In this document: one piece after another, positions 8,820 through 18,194 of the stretch | Numbering within the stretch: position 1 is the first letter of the stretch | How the letters are laid out: each line of letters begins with the position of its first letter | NCBI RefSeq assembly: GCF_001421015.2 | Contig: NZ_CP013023.1 | Span: forward strand, 4,333,501-4,397,500 | Origin: Paenibacillus bovis | GTDB lineage: Bacteria; Bacillota; Bacilli; Paenibacillales; Paenibacillaceae | Direction: 5' to 3' | DNA: 64,000 nt | The notes under the pieces: model-generated | What the model saw: only the letters and a program-made list of their open reading frames with translations | Database searches by the model: none | Told to the model about the DNA's origin: nothing | Program-made: the position numbers and the translations under genes

Positions 8820-11039
8820 CTACTTTGCGGCAGATTTGCGCCATAACTTTCGTAAATCCTGTACATACTGTTTCATGGATACCCATTCATCTTCGGTTAC
8901 TACTTGCGGACTGTACTTCGCTCTTTCGAACAGGGCAAGTATTCGATCCAGAGTATCACTGAGCTCAGGACGCATTTCGCGCCACCTGCCTACAGACTCT
9001 CTCAGCGTCTCATGGGATTGCCGATCCATGCCGTGACGCTTCATCCAGCTCAGCCAGCGTTTGGATTCTTCCATGACTTTTTGCTGCGGTGTCATCGGCT
9101 CGCCGTAACGAATCCGCATATATGCTGCTTTGAGCTGACGACGATAACGATACAGCATAAATCCGATCCAGGCAGCGATGAGAATAGATGCCGTCCAAAT
9201 GATTGCCGGATGAACTGTATAATCGGACGCCTGTACAGGTGCCTCGGTATCTTCCGCTTCCGGTTTTTGCGCTTCTGCTTCCGGTTCCGGTGTATCCGGC
9301 GTTGCTGCCGGTGTCTGTACATTCTCGGTCAGCAGCGGCATATCAAAGCCAGGTGTTGCTTCTACCGGAATCCAGCCATAACCGGCAAAGTAAATCTCTG
9401 CCCAGGAATGGGCATCCGCATTGGTAACCGTATATTCTGTCGCGCCATCCGGAAAATAGTCATTAGTGACATAACCGGATGCCTGACCGGGAGCATACCC
9501 CTTGACCCAACGAGCCGGGATATCCAGCGAACGGGCCATCATGACCATCGCTGTGGAATAGTAATCACAATACCCTTCCTTGATCTCGAATAAAAAGCTG
9601 TCGACAAAGTCGCTGCTTTTTTTGCGGGACAGATCGGGATTGTTTGTGTAGGCATAATTATTTTGCAAATACTGCTGCAGCAGCTCGATCTTGCGGTAGG
9701 GCGTCTCTGCCGAAGCAGTCACTTCTTTTGCCAGATCTTTGACCCGCTTGGGAAAATCCGACGGAACCTGTAAGTAAGGCTCCAGCGATTTGCCGGCATA
9801 CAGCTGATCATAGGATTCATTTTCGAGCTTGGTTACCGGAACAACTGGCACTCTGGATATCAGCGAGTAGGATTCGGGATACTGGCGATTCTGCCGGGTC
9901 TGGCTCCAGTGCACTTCGCCGTTATTGCTGCGCCAATCTAGCTGACTCGTATCATCCCCGCCGTTTACATCTTCGACACGTGCAATAGTATACGCACCGA
10001 ACAGAACCGGATACGTTGTATTGTTGTCGGACAGCATTTTGACCTGCTGCTTAACTGTGCGCTTCTCCACATCGGAGCGCTCGTTCAAGGACAGCTCATC
10101 ATCGGCTTCCACCGGGTCCAGCTCCCGCCATCCATTGCTAGAGCGGTCAATCCAGCCGGTTCCCGAATAGGCCAGCCTCGTTTCTCCACGCCAATAACTA
10201 CGACTGGTAGTATTCACCGTCATTACCGGCGTATAGTCAAAATTGAATCCGCCGCCCAGATTGGAATCTTCGCGGCTGTAACCGGAAGAAGCACCCTGAC
10301 CATTCATCGGACTGGAGCCATTGATTGTAATTACCGATTCGCCATGCCAGTTTTTCCAAGCCGTGTATGGATCTTTGAGTGTAGGCTGGATCTCCGGCAT
10401 ATTAATCCCGGCCAGCATTACAATCGAAAAAATCACAGCGATGTTGAATACAATCTTAAGCGGATATTTGCGCAGATGCTTCCAGCCCTTAGGAAATCTC
10501 TCCTGAAAATAACGGAAGTGATTACTTACGAGCCAGCCCATCCCTGCAAATACGACCCAGGCTACTTCCTGCCACAATGTTGCCGAAGTAAAGGAATCCA
10601 GTACCGCCAGCGCTACAATATTTGTACCGACGAACATAATAATTGCCCGGCGCGATGTACCGATACGTGCGGATACTTCCAGCAGTACCCATGCCGAGAT
10701 AACAAACCATACATACGATCGAAGCGTCTCTACAAACAGCTCCAGATTCGCAGTAAGCGACTCGCCCGGCAGCCAGGCATATATACCGTAATAATCCAGG
10801 GCATAATACACTACAACAAGCACAGCGACCAGCTTGATCAGCAGTCGATACCATGCATTCACCGGCAGTATAATATCTATAACCGCAACAGCAGCCATCG
10901 TTCCGAGTACGAGCAGTGTCGTCTCGGTATACCAGATGTCTGCCGCATATTGAATCCATTGATAAGCAATAATCATTACCCACAGCAGACACAGTGAGTA
11001 ATACCAGGAGCTGCGAATACCGCTCCACCATTTCATCAT
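8820..11039 (-). CDS. TgpA-like membrane transglutaminase-fold protein
   Basis: A 739-aa membrane protein. Residues ~10-215 hold about six transmembrane segments (DUF3488-like). A long extracytoplasmic part contains a transglutaminase-like domain, with the catalytic cysteine in EGYCDYYSTAM and the histidine in ADAHSWAEIYFAGYGW, followed by PVEATPGF. A Pro/Glu-rich linker (TPDTPEPEAEAQ) leads to one more helix (~IIWTASILIAAWIGF) and a cytoplasmic DUF4129-like tail. Genes of this type almost always accompany MoxR and DUF58 genes, as here. The start overlaps the DUF58 stop by 4 bp. Likely role: envelope protein modification or proteolysis; the substrate is unknown. Confidence 0.9.
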   Translation of the reverse strand: MMKWWSGIRSSWYYSLCLLWVMIIAYQWIQYAADIWYTETTLLVLGTMAAVAVIDIILPVNAWYRLLIKLVAVLVVVYYALDYYGIYAWLPGESLTANLELFVETLRSYVWFVISAWVLLEVSARIGTSRRAIIMFVGTNIVALAVLDSFTSATLWQEVAWVVFAGMGWLVSNHFRYFQERFPKGWKHLRKYPLKIVFNIAVIFSIVMLAGINMPEIQPTLKDPYTAWKNWHGESVITINGSSPMNGQGASSGYSREDSNLGGGFNFDYTPVMTVNTTSRSYWRGETRLAYSGTGWIDRSSNGWRELDPVEADDELSLNERSDVEKRTVKQQVKMLSDNNTTYPVLFGAYTIARVEDVNGGDDTSQLDWRSNNGEVHWSQTRQNRQYPESYSLISRVPVVPVTKLENESYDQLYAGKSLEPYLQVPSDFPKRVKDLAKEVTASAETPYRKIELLQQYLQNNYAYTNNPDLSRKKSSDFVDSFLFEIKEGYCDYYSTAMVMMARSLDIPARWVKGYAPGQASGYVTNDYFPDGATEYTVTNADAHSWAEIYFAGYGWIPVEATPGFDMPLLTENVQTPAATPDTPEPEAEAQKPEAEDTEAPVQASDYTVHPAIIWTASILIAAWIGFMLYRYRRQLKAAYMRIRYGEPMTPQQKVMEESKRWLSWMKRHGMDRQSHETLRESVGRWREMRPELSDTLDRILALFERAKYSPQVVTEDEWVSMKQYVQDLRKLWRKSAAK

Positions 11040-12292
11040 AGGGCTCTCCCTCCTAAAACGACCGGCAGCTGATCCAGGGAATTCAGCGCATAGCTGGACA
11101 TTCCTCGCACAGGATCAGCTTCACTTTCCTGTCCATCCACTTGCTGGTCTTTGCTTTCGATCCGGATCTGTACCGGGTTCATCTGGCGCAGTCTGGCAAA
11201 CTGGAAGACTTCCCATGCTTTATCCCCCTGCAGCGGACTGATCAGCACGAACAGCGTGCCGGCAGGGAACAGGCGTGCATCCCGTTCCAGCTTCTGCAGC
11301 ATCTCTCCCCGTCCATTCGCCATAATATCGACCAGATGCACCTGCATCCGGTGCCAATCCGACGCATGATCGGTCGGCAGGAATGAATAATTGTCTTCAC
11401 CGATGGTAAACAGCCCCATCCCCATACGCTCACGCATACCGTACTCCAGCATCGATGAAGCGACCGAGACAGCCAGCTCGAACTGGGCACCCGACTCGTA
11501 ATGATCAGCCATACCATCCAGCACCAGCACTGTTTTGGGCAAAGCCTCGTGCTCGAATTCCTTGGATTTCCAAATACCGGTCCGCGCTGTGGCATTCCAG
11601 TGAATCCGGGAAATACGATCGCCGTATACATAGTCTCGCACACCGTTAATCTGGTTTGTTTCCGGCCGGGACATTAGCTGTGATGTCTGCTGTCCACCCA
11701 GACGGGAATGCCGTGAACCCATTTCCCAGTAAGGAACAAAAACGGTCCGCGGCAGTACAAGAAACTCGCCCGGTGCACTGAATTTGCCCCGATTCTCCAA
11801 AAGTCCAAAAATATCTTCGCTGATACATTCGGTTCCATAGAAACGATACCGTCCGCGTTCCAGCGGCGGTGTCTGGAACAGCAGCTCTCCCTTGCCTCGC
11901 ATGCTTGGAATCAGACTCTCCTCGAATGACCAGGATTCGCCATTATGGCGTTTGAGCGTCTCGCGAACAATTACATAGGGCAGCGGCAGGAAGCCGGGAA
12001 TCGTTACATTTAGCCGCACCTGTACCTGATCACCTGCATGAATAATCTCGCTGTGATCACCGCCGATAGACAAATGACGGCTGCCCCGCGCGCGTCCCAC
12101 GCCGCGAAAGCCTCCGCCAATCAGATAAAGGGACAGCAGCGTGACCATGGAAAATAACATGACCGACGTTTTGCCACCCTGAAAAAGCATATACAACAGG
12201 CAACCGATCCATACCAGCACAACAAGCCATAATTTGGACGGCTGGTGCTGGCGCTGCAGGTTGAGCCGCAAATATGAAAATAAGGCTCTCAT
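11036..12292 (-). CDS. DUF58 domain protein
   Basis: I place the start at the ATG at 12292, four bases after the moxR stop, giving 418 aa; a longer frame would run into moxR. Two hydrophobic helices (residues ~22-58) are followed by a beta-rich segment and then the DUF58 region (QINGVRDYVYGDRISRIHWNATART), which resembles a von Willebrand A-type fold. Proteins of this family are encoded with MoxR AAA ATPases and are thought to be their partners at the membrane. The 3' end overlaps the transglutaminase gene. Confidence 0.9.
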   Translation of the reverse strand: MRALFSYLRLNLQRQHQPSKLWLVVLVWIGCLLYMLFQGGKTSVMLFSMVTLLSLYLIGGGFRGVGRARGSRHLSIGGDHSEIIHAGDQVQVRLNVTIPGFLPLPYVIVRETLKRHNGESWSFEESLIPSMRGKGELLFQTPPLERGRYRFYGTECISEDIFGLLENRGKFSAPGEFLVLPRTVFVPYWEMGSRHSRLGGQQTSQLMSRPETNQINGVRDYVYGDRISRIHWNATARTGIWKSKEFEHEALPKTVLVLDGMADHYESGAQFELAVSVASSMLEYGMRERMGMGLFTIGEDNYSFLPTDHASDWHRMQVHLVDIMANGRGEMLQKLERDARLFPAGTLFVLISPLQGDKAWEVFQFARLRQMNPVQIRIESKDQQVDGQESEADPVRGMSSYALNSLDQLPVVLGGRAL

Positions 12293-12296
12293 GATA

Positions 12297-13256
12297 TTAT
12301 GGCCCCACCGATACAGGAGCCGGGATCTGCTCCAGGATCTGATGCATAATACGATCTGCGCCCATCCGCTCCATCCGGGCTTCCGGACGAGGCAGTATGC
12401 GGTGACCGATAATATAAGGTGCAAGACGTTTTACATCATCAGGCAGCACAAAATCGCGTTCATGAATAAAAGCATAGGCTTTGACAGCCATCATAAAGGA
12501 CAGTGTAGCCCGTGGACTGGCTCCCAGCAGCACAGAGCGATGTTCACGAGTAGCGCGGATAATTCGTACCAGATAGTCGCTGACAGAGTCATCCATATGC
12601 ACTCCCCGAATATCCTGCTGGATATCAGCAATGCTCTGCATATCGGTCACAGGCTCCAGACGATCTACCGGCTGACCTGCTGCTCCCTGCTGAAGCAGCA
12701 GATTTTTCTCGGTCTGTTCATCCGGATAGCCAATCGTAATCTTCATCATAAACCGGTCCAGCTGCGCTTCGGGCAGCATATAGGTACCTTCAAAATCAAT
12801 CGGGTTCTGGGTTGCACAGAGCATAAACGGATGCGGCAGCGGGTGAGTCTCTCCATCCACGGTAACATTGCGCTCCTCCATAACTTCCAGCAGCGCTGAC
12901 TGGGTCTTGGTGGTAGCACGGTTGATCTCGTCAGCGAGCAGAATATTGGTCATGACCGGACCCGGACGGAAATAAAATTGCTCATCCCGCGGATGGAAAA
13001 TGGATACGCCGGTAATATCACTCGGCAGTAAATCCGGATTACATTGAATCCGGCGGTATTGACCGCTCATCGATTTTGCGAGCGCTTTGATCATTTGCGT
13101 CTTGCCTGTTCCCGGAACATCTTCAATCAGGACATGTCCGCCTGCGAGCAGAGCAGTCAGCAAAAGCTCGATTTCAAAAGACTTGCCAAGTATGCATGAT
13201 TCCAGGTTGGATCTTACAGCTGCGATGACGTGCATCGATTCCTTGCGTGCCGGCAT
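12297..13256 (-). CDS. MoxR-family AAA ATPase
   Basis: A 319-aa ATPase with Walker A EDVPGTGKTQ (residues 45-54), Walker B ILLADEINRA, and the family-typical TQNPIDFEGTYMLPEAQLDRF. MoxR ATPases act as chaperone-like motors that activate or assemble partner proteins, here probably the DUF58 and transglutaminase products downstream. The ribosome site is GGAGG ten bases before the ATG. First gene of a three-gene minus-strand operon ending at the hairpin near 8690. Confidence 0.94.
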   Translation of the reverse strand: MPARKESMHVIAAVRSNLESCILGKSFEIELLLTALLAGGHVLIEDVPGTGKTQMIKALAKSMSGQYRRIQCNPDLLPSDITGVSIFHPRDEQFYFRPGPVMTNILLADEINRATTKTQSALLEVMEERNVTVDGETHPLPHPFMLCATQNPIDFEGTYMLPEAQLDRFMMKITIGYPDEQTEKNLLLQQGAAGQPVDRLEPVTDMQSIADIQQDIRGVHMDDSVSDYLVRIIRATREHRSVLLGASPRATLSFMMAVKAYAFIHERDFVLPDDVKRLAPYIIGHRILPRPEARMERMGADRIMHQILEQIPAPVSVGP

Positions 13257-13537
13257 ATATATAAAACCTCCTACATCAGGTTCATAGATTCAAAATCATT
13301 AATCAGCAGTTTCGACAAACACTGCTGTCGACTGCTGGATTATTTTTACTATATAAGAATATTTCATAACAGAAATGCGTGTATAACGTATATTGTACAT
13401 GAAGGATAAGGCAGAGTCACTTTTGGATGAAATAAATATAGTTACATGTACCAAATCTTGTGAGGATGGTTGGACATTTTTCGACAGTGCCCTCATACTG
13501 ATATGAGCCAAATCTTGCTAAGGAGTGAATTAATCGA

Positions 13538-14611
13538 ATGGATCAACACACACTTCAGATGTTTAGACAATTAACCGAATTCCCGGCCGTTTCCGGCTTT
13601 GAGCGGGAACTGCGTCAGCTGGTCAAAGAAAAGATGTCTGCTTATACCAACGAATTTGTACAGGATCGTCTGGGAAGTTTGTTTGGTGTGCTGCGCGGTG
13701 AAGAAAATGGCCCGAAAATAATGGTCGCCGGGCATTTTGATGAAGTAGGCTTTATGGTAACAGGCATTACGGAGCAGGGTCTGGTACTGTTCCAGCCTCT
13801 GGGCGGCTGGTTTAGTCAGGTCGTACTGGCACAGCGGCTGCATATCATTACCGAAAATGGACCTATCACAGGTATCGTCGGTTCTACGCCTACCCATCTG
13901 CTCAGTCCCGAGCAGCGCAACAAACCGGTGGATATCCGCAGCATGTATATTGATATCGGTGCAGATGACCGTGCAGAAGCCGAATCGCTCGGTATTCATC
14001 CAGGTCTGCAGATTGTTCCGGTATGCGAGTTTACGCCGCTGGCCAACCCCAAAAAGATTATGGCCAAAGCCTGGGATAACCGCTACGGCGTTGGTCTGGC
14101 TATTGAACTGCTGGCGGCGCTTCAGGGCGAGCAGCTGGGCGGTACTGTTTACTCGGGTGCTACCGTGCAGGAGGAGCTGGGACTTCGCGGCGCCCGCACT
14201 GCTGCACAGATGATCCAGCCGGATCTGTTCTTTGGACTGGATTGCAGTGCTGCCAATGATATGACTGGTGACCGTAATGCTTTTGGACATATTGGCAAAG
14301 GTGCACTACTGCGCATCTACGATCCGACCATGTTCACTCATCGCGGCATGGTGGAATATATTCAGGATACCGCTAGTACCCACCGGATTCCAGTACAATA
14401 CTTTGTTTCCCAGGGCGGTACGGATGCAGGCGCTGTTCATCTGAGCGGCATCGGCGTGCCTTCGACTGTTATTGGTATCTGTGCCCGGTATATCCATACT
14501 TCTTCTTCCATTATTCATACAGATGATTATGATGCAGCCAAGGAACTGCTGGTTCGTCTTGTCAAAGGTATGAATGCGTCCACTTACCAGACTTTGCTAG
14601 ATCGCGCCTGA
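13538..14611 (+). CDS. M42 family metallopeptidase (glutamyl aminopeptidase type)
   Basis: A 357-aa enzyme of the M42/DNPEP-like group, which forms large tetrahedral aminopeptidase complexes in the cytoplasm. Metal-ligand motifs are [23 protein letters not shown], the catalytic glutamates in [19 protein letters not shown], and a C-terminal histidine in [10 protein letters not shown]. Related Bacillus proteins are YtoP, YsdC and FrvX. AAGGAG lies about ten bases before the start. The gene stands alone between the moxR operon (divergent) and the beta-helix array. Confidence 0.92.
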   Translation: MDQHTLQMFRQLTEFPAVSGFERELRQLVKEKMSAYTNEFVQDRLGSLFGVLRGEENGPKIMVAGHFDEVGFMVTGITEQGLVLFQPLGGWFSQVVLAQRLHIITENGPITGIVGSTPTHLLSPEQRNKPVDIRSMYIDIGADDRAEAESLGIHPGLQIVPVCEFTPLANPKKIMAKAWDNRYGVGLAIELLAALQGEQLGGTVYSGATVQEELGLRGARTAAQMIQPDLFFGLDCSAANDMTGDRNAFGHIGKGALLRIYDPTMFTHRGMVEYIQDTASTHRIPVQYFVSQGGTDAGAVHLSGIGVPSTVIGICARYIHTSSSIIHTDDYDAAKELLVRLVKGMNASTYQTLLDRA

Positions 14612-14625
14612 TTTCTGACACTCCG

Positions 14626-14660
14626 AAGCTGCTGTACCTGACCGGTGCAGCAGCTTTTTG
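14626..14660 (+). terminator. Terminator of the M42 peptidase gene
   Basis: AAGCTGCTG (14626-14634) pairs with CAGCAGCTT (14648-14656), followed by TTTTG, 15 bases after the stop. Confidence 0.85.
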
Positions 14661-15060
14661 GCATTTTGCAGGCCATAATAGGCATCGCTGTCCTCCAGCT
14701 TCGACCATCGCAATAGCTGCCTCTCTTCCATATACTGCTATGACTTGACTACTCTAATATGCTGTATTACTCCATTATAACCCGGCGCTTCGCTGCTTCA
14801 ATCCACTTGGGCGCCCAGATCCACAACTATTTTCTATTGAAAAGCGTATATATTTACAAGAAATTAATAATCTCTCATTTTGAAGACTTAGTGCTATATT
14901 TTATCATATTTATAATAATTTTGGCTAAAATGACTTAAAATTGTTTCAAAGCACTCAGATTTTATTATATCAATGCAGATAACTGTTTATCTTATTTTGT
15001 GCATACCATCCTTTCCGATGCTTTCATATTTCTTATTTTATATTTCGAAGGAGTGAAATC
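14661..15060. other. Intergenic region before the beta-helix array
   Basis: No gene is visible. From about 14820 the sequence becomes very AT-rich and several TATAAT-like words occur, for instance at 14910-14915. No clear -35 partner allows a firm promoter call. A ribosome site (GGAGTG) lies just before the start at 15061. Confidence 0.4.
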
Positions 15061-17496
15061 ATGAATCGCAGTCATTATGTACTGCAGCTGCTATCTCTGA
15101 TGACCAGTATAGTACTGCTTCTATCTACTGTTGTCCCTGTTCACGCTGCTGGTAGTGAAGCTTCTGTCGACACAGATCCCTACGATCCGCTTCAATCCGA
15201 ACTTGCTCCTGACACACCGATGAATATCTATGTCTCTCCGTCAGGCAGCGATGCACTGAATAACGGTACACTCGATCGACCCTACCGTACTCTCGGCAAG
15301 GCACGCTCGGTTGTCCGTGATACGTACGGTCAGCGGTCCGAAGGCGGCGTTACCGTCTGGCTGCGGGAAGGCAAATACGCCCTTCCTGCTCCGCTGGAAC
15401 TTCAGGAATCCGACTCTGGCAGTGCCAGCAGTCCGGTGATTTACCGGAGTTACCCCGGTGAACAGGCTGTGATTACTACAGCCAAGGTTATCCCGCCTTC
15501 TGCCTGGCAAAGTCTGAATCCCGAAGCAGCAGCCAGAGTTCATCCCGATGTGTATGCCGGCGATTTGCGCGAGCTGGACCTAACCGCTCTGGATATCCGC
15601 AATACCGAAGGCTTTCCGGGAGGCACCACATTTATCCAGGAGTGGGGAATTCCCGATCTTATCGTAAATGGAGTCAGACAGCCGATCTCACAGTGGCCCA
15701 ATCCAAATCAGGGTATTGGCGGTGGACGGACAGGCTGGGCAACAATGAATGGTTCTGCCGATGTACAGTCCTTTTATTACGGCTCCGGCGGTCAGCCCAA
15801 AGATGCAGTTACTACCAATGATCTGGATGCGGACGGCACAGCACGCAGCAGCCGCTGGGCATCTTCGCTCGCACAAGGTCATGATCTGTATTTGCGTGGA
15901 TTCTGGCGAACTGACTTTGATCCGGTTATGAACAAGGTAGATCGGATTGATGTGGACCGAAATACAATCCGTCTGCTCGATATACCGGAAGGCGGTATGG
16001 GTTCCAAATGGAGCCAGGCTGCTCCCGGGGTACAGGAGCCTGGGGCACCAGGTCCTTCCGTCATGAATAACACGTATATATATGAGACATTTGATAGTAG
16101 CCCTGCCGGAGTGAATGACAGTGTATACGGTGACTCCAATACGGTAAATGAGGATGTCTACACTGAACAGCCGGAATCACCTACGGTAACCGACCAGGTG
16201 TACCGGGTAGGTACCGGCAAGGAAGAATGGCAGGCGGTCAATTTGCTGGATGAGATTGATGTTCCCGGCGAATGGACACTTGATTTCCATGATCGCAAGC
16301 TGTACTACTATCCAGCAGGCAATATTGCAGAACAGGATATCATTATTGCCGACCGCTCCGGTCCTATTATCAAAATGAACAACGCTGCCTATATCCAGTT
16401 GGTAGGTCTGATTATCGAAGGCGGCATGAATAACGGTATTGAGCTCAAGCATTCCGATCATATTACGATGGCAGGCAACACGGTGCGTAATGTGGGCGGT
16501 GGCGGCATTCTCGATTATTATGGCCATCACAATATTATTAGAAGCAACGACATATATGAAACAGGGAGCTTCGGTATTAGCGTAGGCCAGGCCGGTGACC
16601 GCATGCAGCTGATTCCTTCCCATACACAGATTATAAACAACCATATTCACGATATCGGCAACCTGATCCATCTGGAAGGCATGATTATTACCGAATCGAT
16701 CGGCATCACGATTACGCACAATCTGCTGCATCATATGCCCAAGCACGGTATCCGCTATGCATCCAGTAATGACCTGCTGTTTGAATATAACCGGGTTCAC
16801 CATGTCTCTCTGATCGATGGAGATGCCGGAGCTTTCTATACGGCAAGGGACTGGTCCTCCTATGGAAATGTGCTGCGCTACAATCATATTGATGACAGTC
16901 CGCGGGCAAATGGATTCTATGCCGACGATGGAGACAGCGGAGATACCTACTATAATAATGTGATCAGCGATGTGTCCAAAGCGTTTATTTTCGGTGGGGG
17001 TCATTACAATCAGGCATACGGCAATCTGATTATTAATGCCGCTTCGATCCAGATCGATGACCGCGGCATTCAGCGCGACTATACACCCGACAGTGAACAG
17101 GCCCAGCCGCTGCTGGACAAAAATCCTTTTGCCGAGCCATGGAAAAGCTATGGTACTGTACTGGCTGCTACCTATGGATACAATACACGCAATCTCTGGC
17201 AGGATGTGCTGGACCCTGACTGGAATCCCCAGTATCCCAACGGCTCACGATTTTTCGATAATATACTCGTAGAAACAGGCTCTATCACCACTCCCAAAAA
17301 AGGAGTAGTAATGATCGCCCATAACACAAGGATCAAAGATATCCGGCTGACTGATCTGCAGGGATTCAGCAAAGCTGCTTCTACTGTTCAGCCGCATACC
17401 CGTAATACTGTCGTATTATCTGTATTTCCGGACATTAATACTACCTATGCACAGATTGGATTATTCAAAGATCAATTCCGTCCTGCTCCATCCTGA
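15061..17496 (+). CDS. Exported right-handed beta-helix protein 1
   Basis: An 811-aa protein with a signal peptide (hydrophobic core ~10-26, likely cleavage after VHA). The mature part starts with a DUF1565-like segment (MNIYVSPSGSD, then PYRTLGKARSVVRD, then GGVTVWLREGKY). A conserved QPISQWPN motif follows, then a WQAVNLLDEID module and a parallel beta-helix (~430-680) with repeated short coils such as NNIIRSNDIYE. Architecture resembles carbohydrate-active beta-helix enzymes, perhaps GH141-like, but no activity can be proven. Candidate acidic residues: D588 (DAGAFYT) and DDGDSGD about 34 residues later. A variable insert lies at ~16015-16197 with VY-containing repeats. Closest relative is protein 5. 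Unlike 2, 3, 6 and 7 it lacks the ESGGLTN tail. Confidence 0.85.
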   Translation: MNRSHYVLQLLSLMTSIVLLLSTVVPVHAAGSEASVDTDPYDPLQSELAPDTPMNIYVSPSGSDALNNGTLDRPYRTLGKARSVVRDTYGQRSEGGVTVWLREGKYALPAPLELQESDSGSASSPVIYRSYPGEQAVITTAKVIPPSAWQSLNPEAAARVHPDVYAGDLRELDLTALDIRNTEGFPGGTTFIQEWGIPDLIVNGVRQPISQWPNPNQGIGGGRTGWATMNGSADVQSFYYGSGGQPKDAVTTNDLDADGTARSSRWASSLAQGHDLYLRGFWRTDFDPVMNKVDRIDVDRNTIRLLDIPEGGMGSKWSQAAPGVQEPGAPGPSVMNNTYIYETFDSSPAGVNDSVYGDSNTVNEDVYTEQPESPTVTDQVYRVGTGKEEWQAVNLLDEIDVPGEWTLDFHDRKLYYYPAGNIAEQDIIIADRSGPIIKMNNAAYIQLVGLIIEGGMNNGIELKHSDHITMAGNTVRNVGGGGILDYYGHHNIIRSNDIYETGSFGISVGQAGDRMQLIPSHTQIINNHIHDIGNLIHLEGMIITESIGITITHNLLHHMPKHGIRYASSNDLLFEYNRVHHVSLIDGDAGAFYTARDWSSYGNVLRYNHIDDSPRANGFYADDGDSGDTYYNNVISDVSKAFIFGGGHYNQAYGNLIINAASIQIDDRGIQRDYTPDSEQAQPLLDKNPFAEPWKSYGTVLAATYGYNTRNLWQDVLDPDWNPQYPNGSRFFDNILVETGSITTPKKGVVMIAHNTRIKDIRLTDLQGFSKAASTVQPHTRNTVVLSVFPDINTTYAQIGLFKDQFRPAPS

Positions 17497-17723
17497 ACCG
17501 TATATTAATAAACTCAAATTATCAGCTAGTCGACTTCCTAAAAAGGATGAAAATAAATACTGTATCGTCCTTTTCCGCCTGCCTTTGTATCATTTATAGA
17601 GAACATCAGAATAATGGTATACAGTGTAATTTGCACAAACCAGACTTTTAGACATTCCTATTCTCTTCATCTGCGTAAATGTTTCGTTTCATAAAAGGAG
17701 CTATTCATATTTCATACTATTTG

Positions 17724-17756
17724 AAAAGGCTCAGGACTAGTCCTGGGCCTTTTTTG
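17724..17756 (+). terminator. Terminator after beta-helix gene 1
   Basis: A 12-bp stem with loop CTAG (AAAGGCTCAGGA paired with TCCTGGGCCTTT) followed by T residues, about 230 bases after the stop. The equivalent hairpin behind gene 5 also carries GGACTAGTCC. Confidence 0.85.
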
Positions 17757-17933
17757 TGCCTTTATTTGGATAGGTATAGTACTACTAAATGTGTTTATAC
17801 ATGACTACTTGATCCGTTTAAGGTCCCAATATGGCATTTGCTTGCTATGTAATAGGAAGGAGCTACTATATTCGTACCATTCTCCCATTAATTTACTGTA
17901 TTTCCTCTAATAAATAATAAGAAGTTCTGGCGG

Positions 17934-17962
17934 TTATCAGACATTATAAGTTGTAATATACT
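17934..17962 (+). promoter_or_regulatory. Promoter of beta-helix gene 2
   Basis: -35 TTATCA (17934-17939), a 17-base spacer and -10 TATACT (17957-17962). The block from about 17931 to 18009 is repeated almost unchanged before gene 6, which supports its function. Confidence 0.65.
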
Positions 17963-17978
17963 AAATTATGTCGAAAGG

Positions 17979-18133
17979 AACATTTTTACTTCACCTATGA
18001 ACTACTGACAGCGATAAGCCAGTGGAACCACTACCACTCCTTTGTACCTGGTCGTTCGACAAAGAGGTCATTCAGCTGCGGAGCTGAAGGTTCCAACTTT
18101 ACACCCGATTCTCACGGGTTAAGTAAAAATGTT
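17979..18133 (+). promoter_or_regulatory. Structured leader RNA of beta-helix gene 2 (unassigned class)
   Basis: AACATTTTTACTT (17979-17991) is perfectly complementary to AAGTAAAAATGTT (18121-18133), closing a 155-nt element between the promoter and the ribosome site at 18181. Inside, TGGAACC can pair with GGTTCCA, CAGCT with AGCTG, ACCCG with CGGGT, and CTTTG with CAAAG. The same closing arms flank the homologous leader of gene 6, although some inner helices are weaker there. It matches no riboswitch class I recognise. It could regulate, stabilise the mRNA, or be a remnant of a small inverted-repeat element. Confidence 0.55.
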
Positions 18134-18194
18134 TTTACCTTTCAAAATATTTACCGGGCGCACCGGATTCTATGATATTCAGGAGGAAAACATC

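Noticed and set aside
13451..13517. Ten-base direct repeat CCAAATCTTG before the M42 gene
   Set aside because: Only two copies, 57 bases apart, without a match to a known operator; could be chance.
13571..14290. 239-aa antisense frame within the M42 peptidase gene
   Set aside because: Fully inside a well-supported enzyme gene, without a ribosome site or recognisable domain.
17979..18133. Leader before gene 2 as a T-box, SAM, cobalamin, lysine, c-di-GMP or 6S-type RNA
   Set aside because: None of the conserved core motifs of those classes could be found in either copy.
18129..18194. Upstream in-frame ATG extending beta-helix protein 2
   Set aside because: It lies within the inverted-repeat arm, lacks a ribosome site, and would mask the signal peptide; the twin gene 6 starts at the later ATG.
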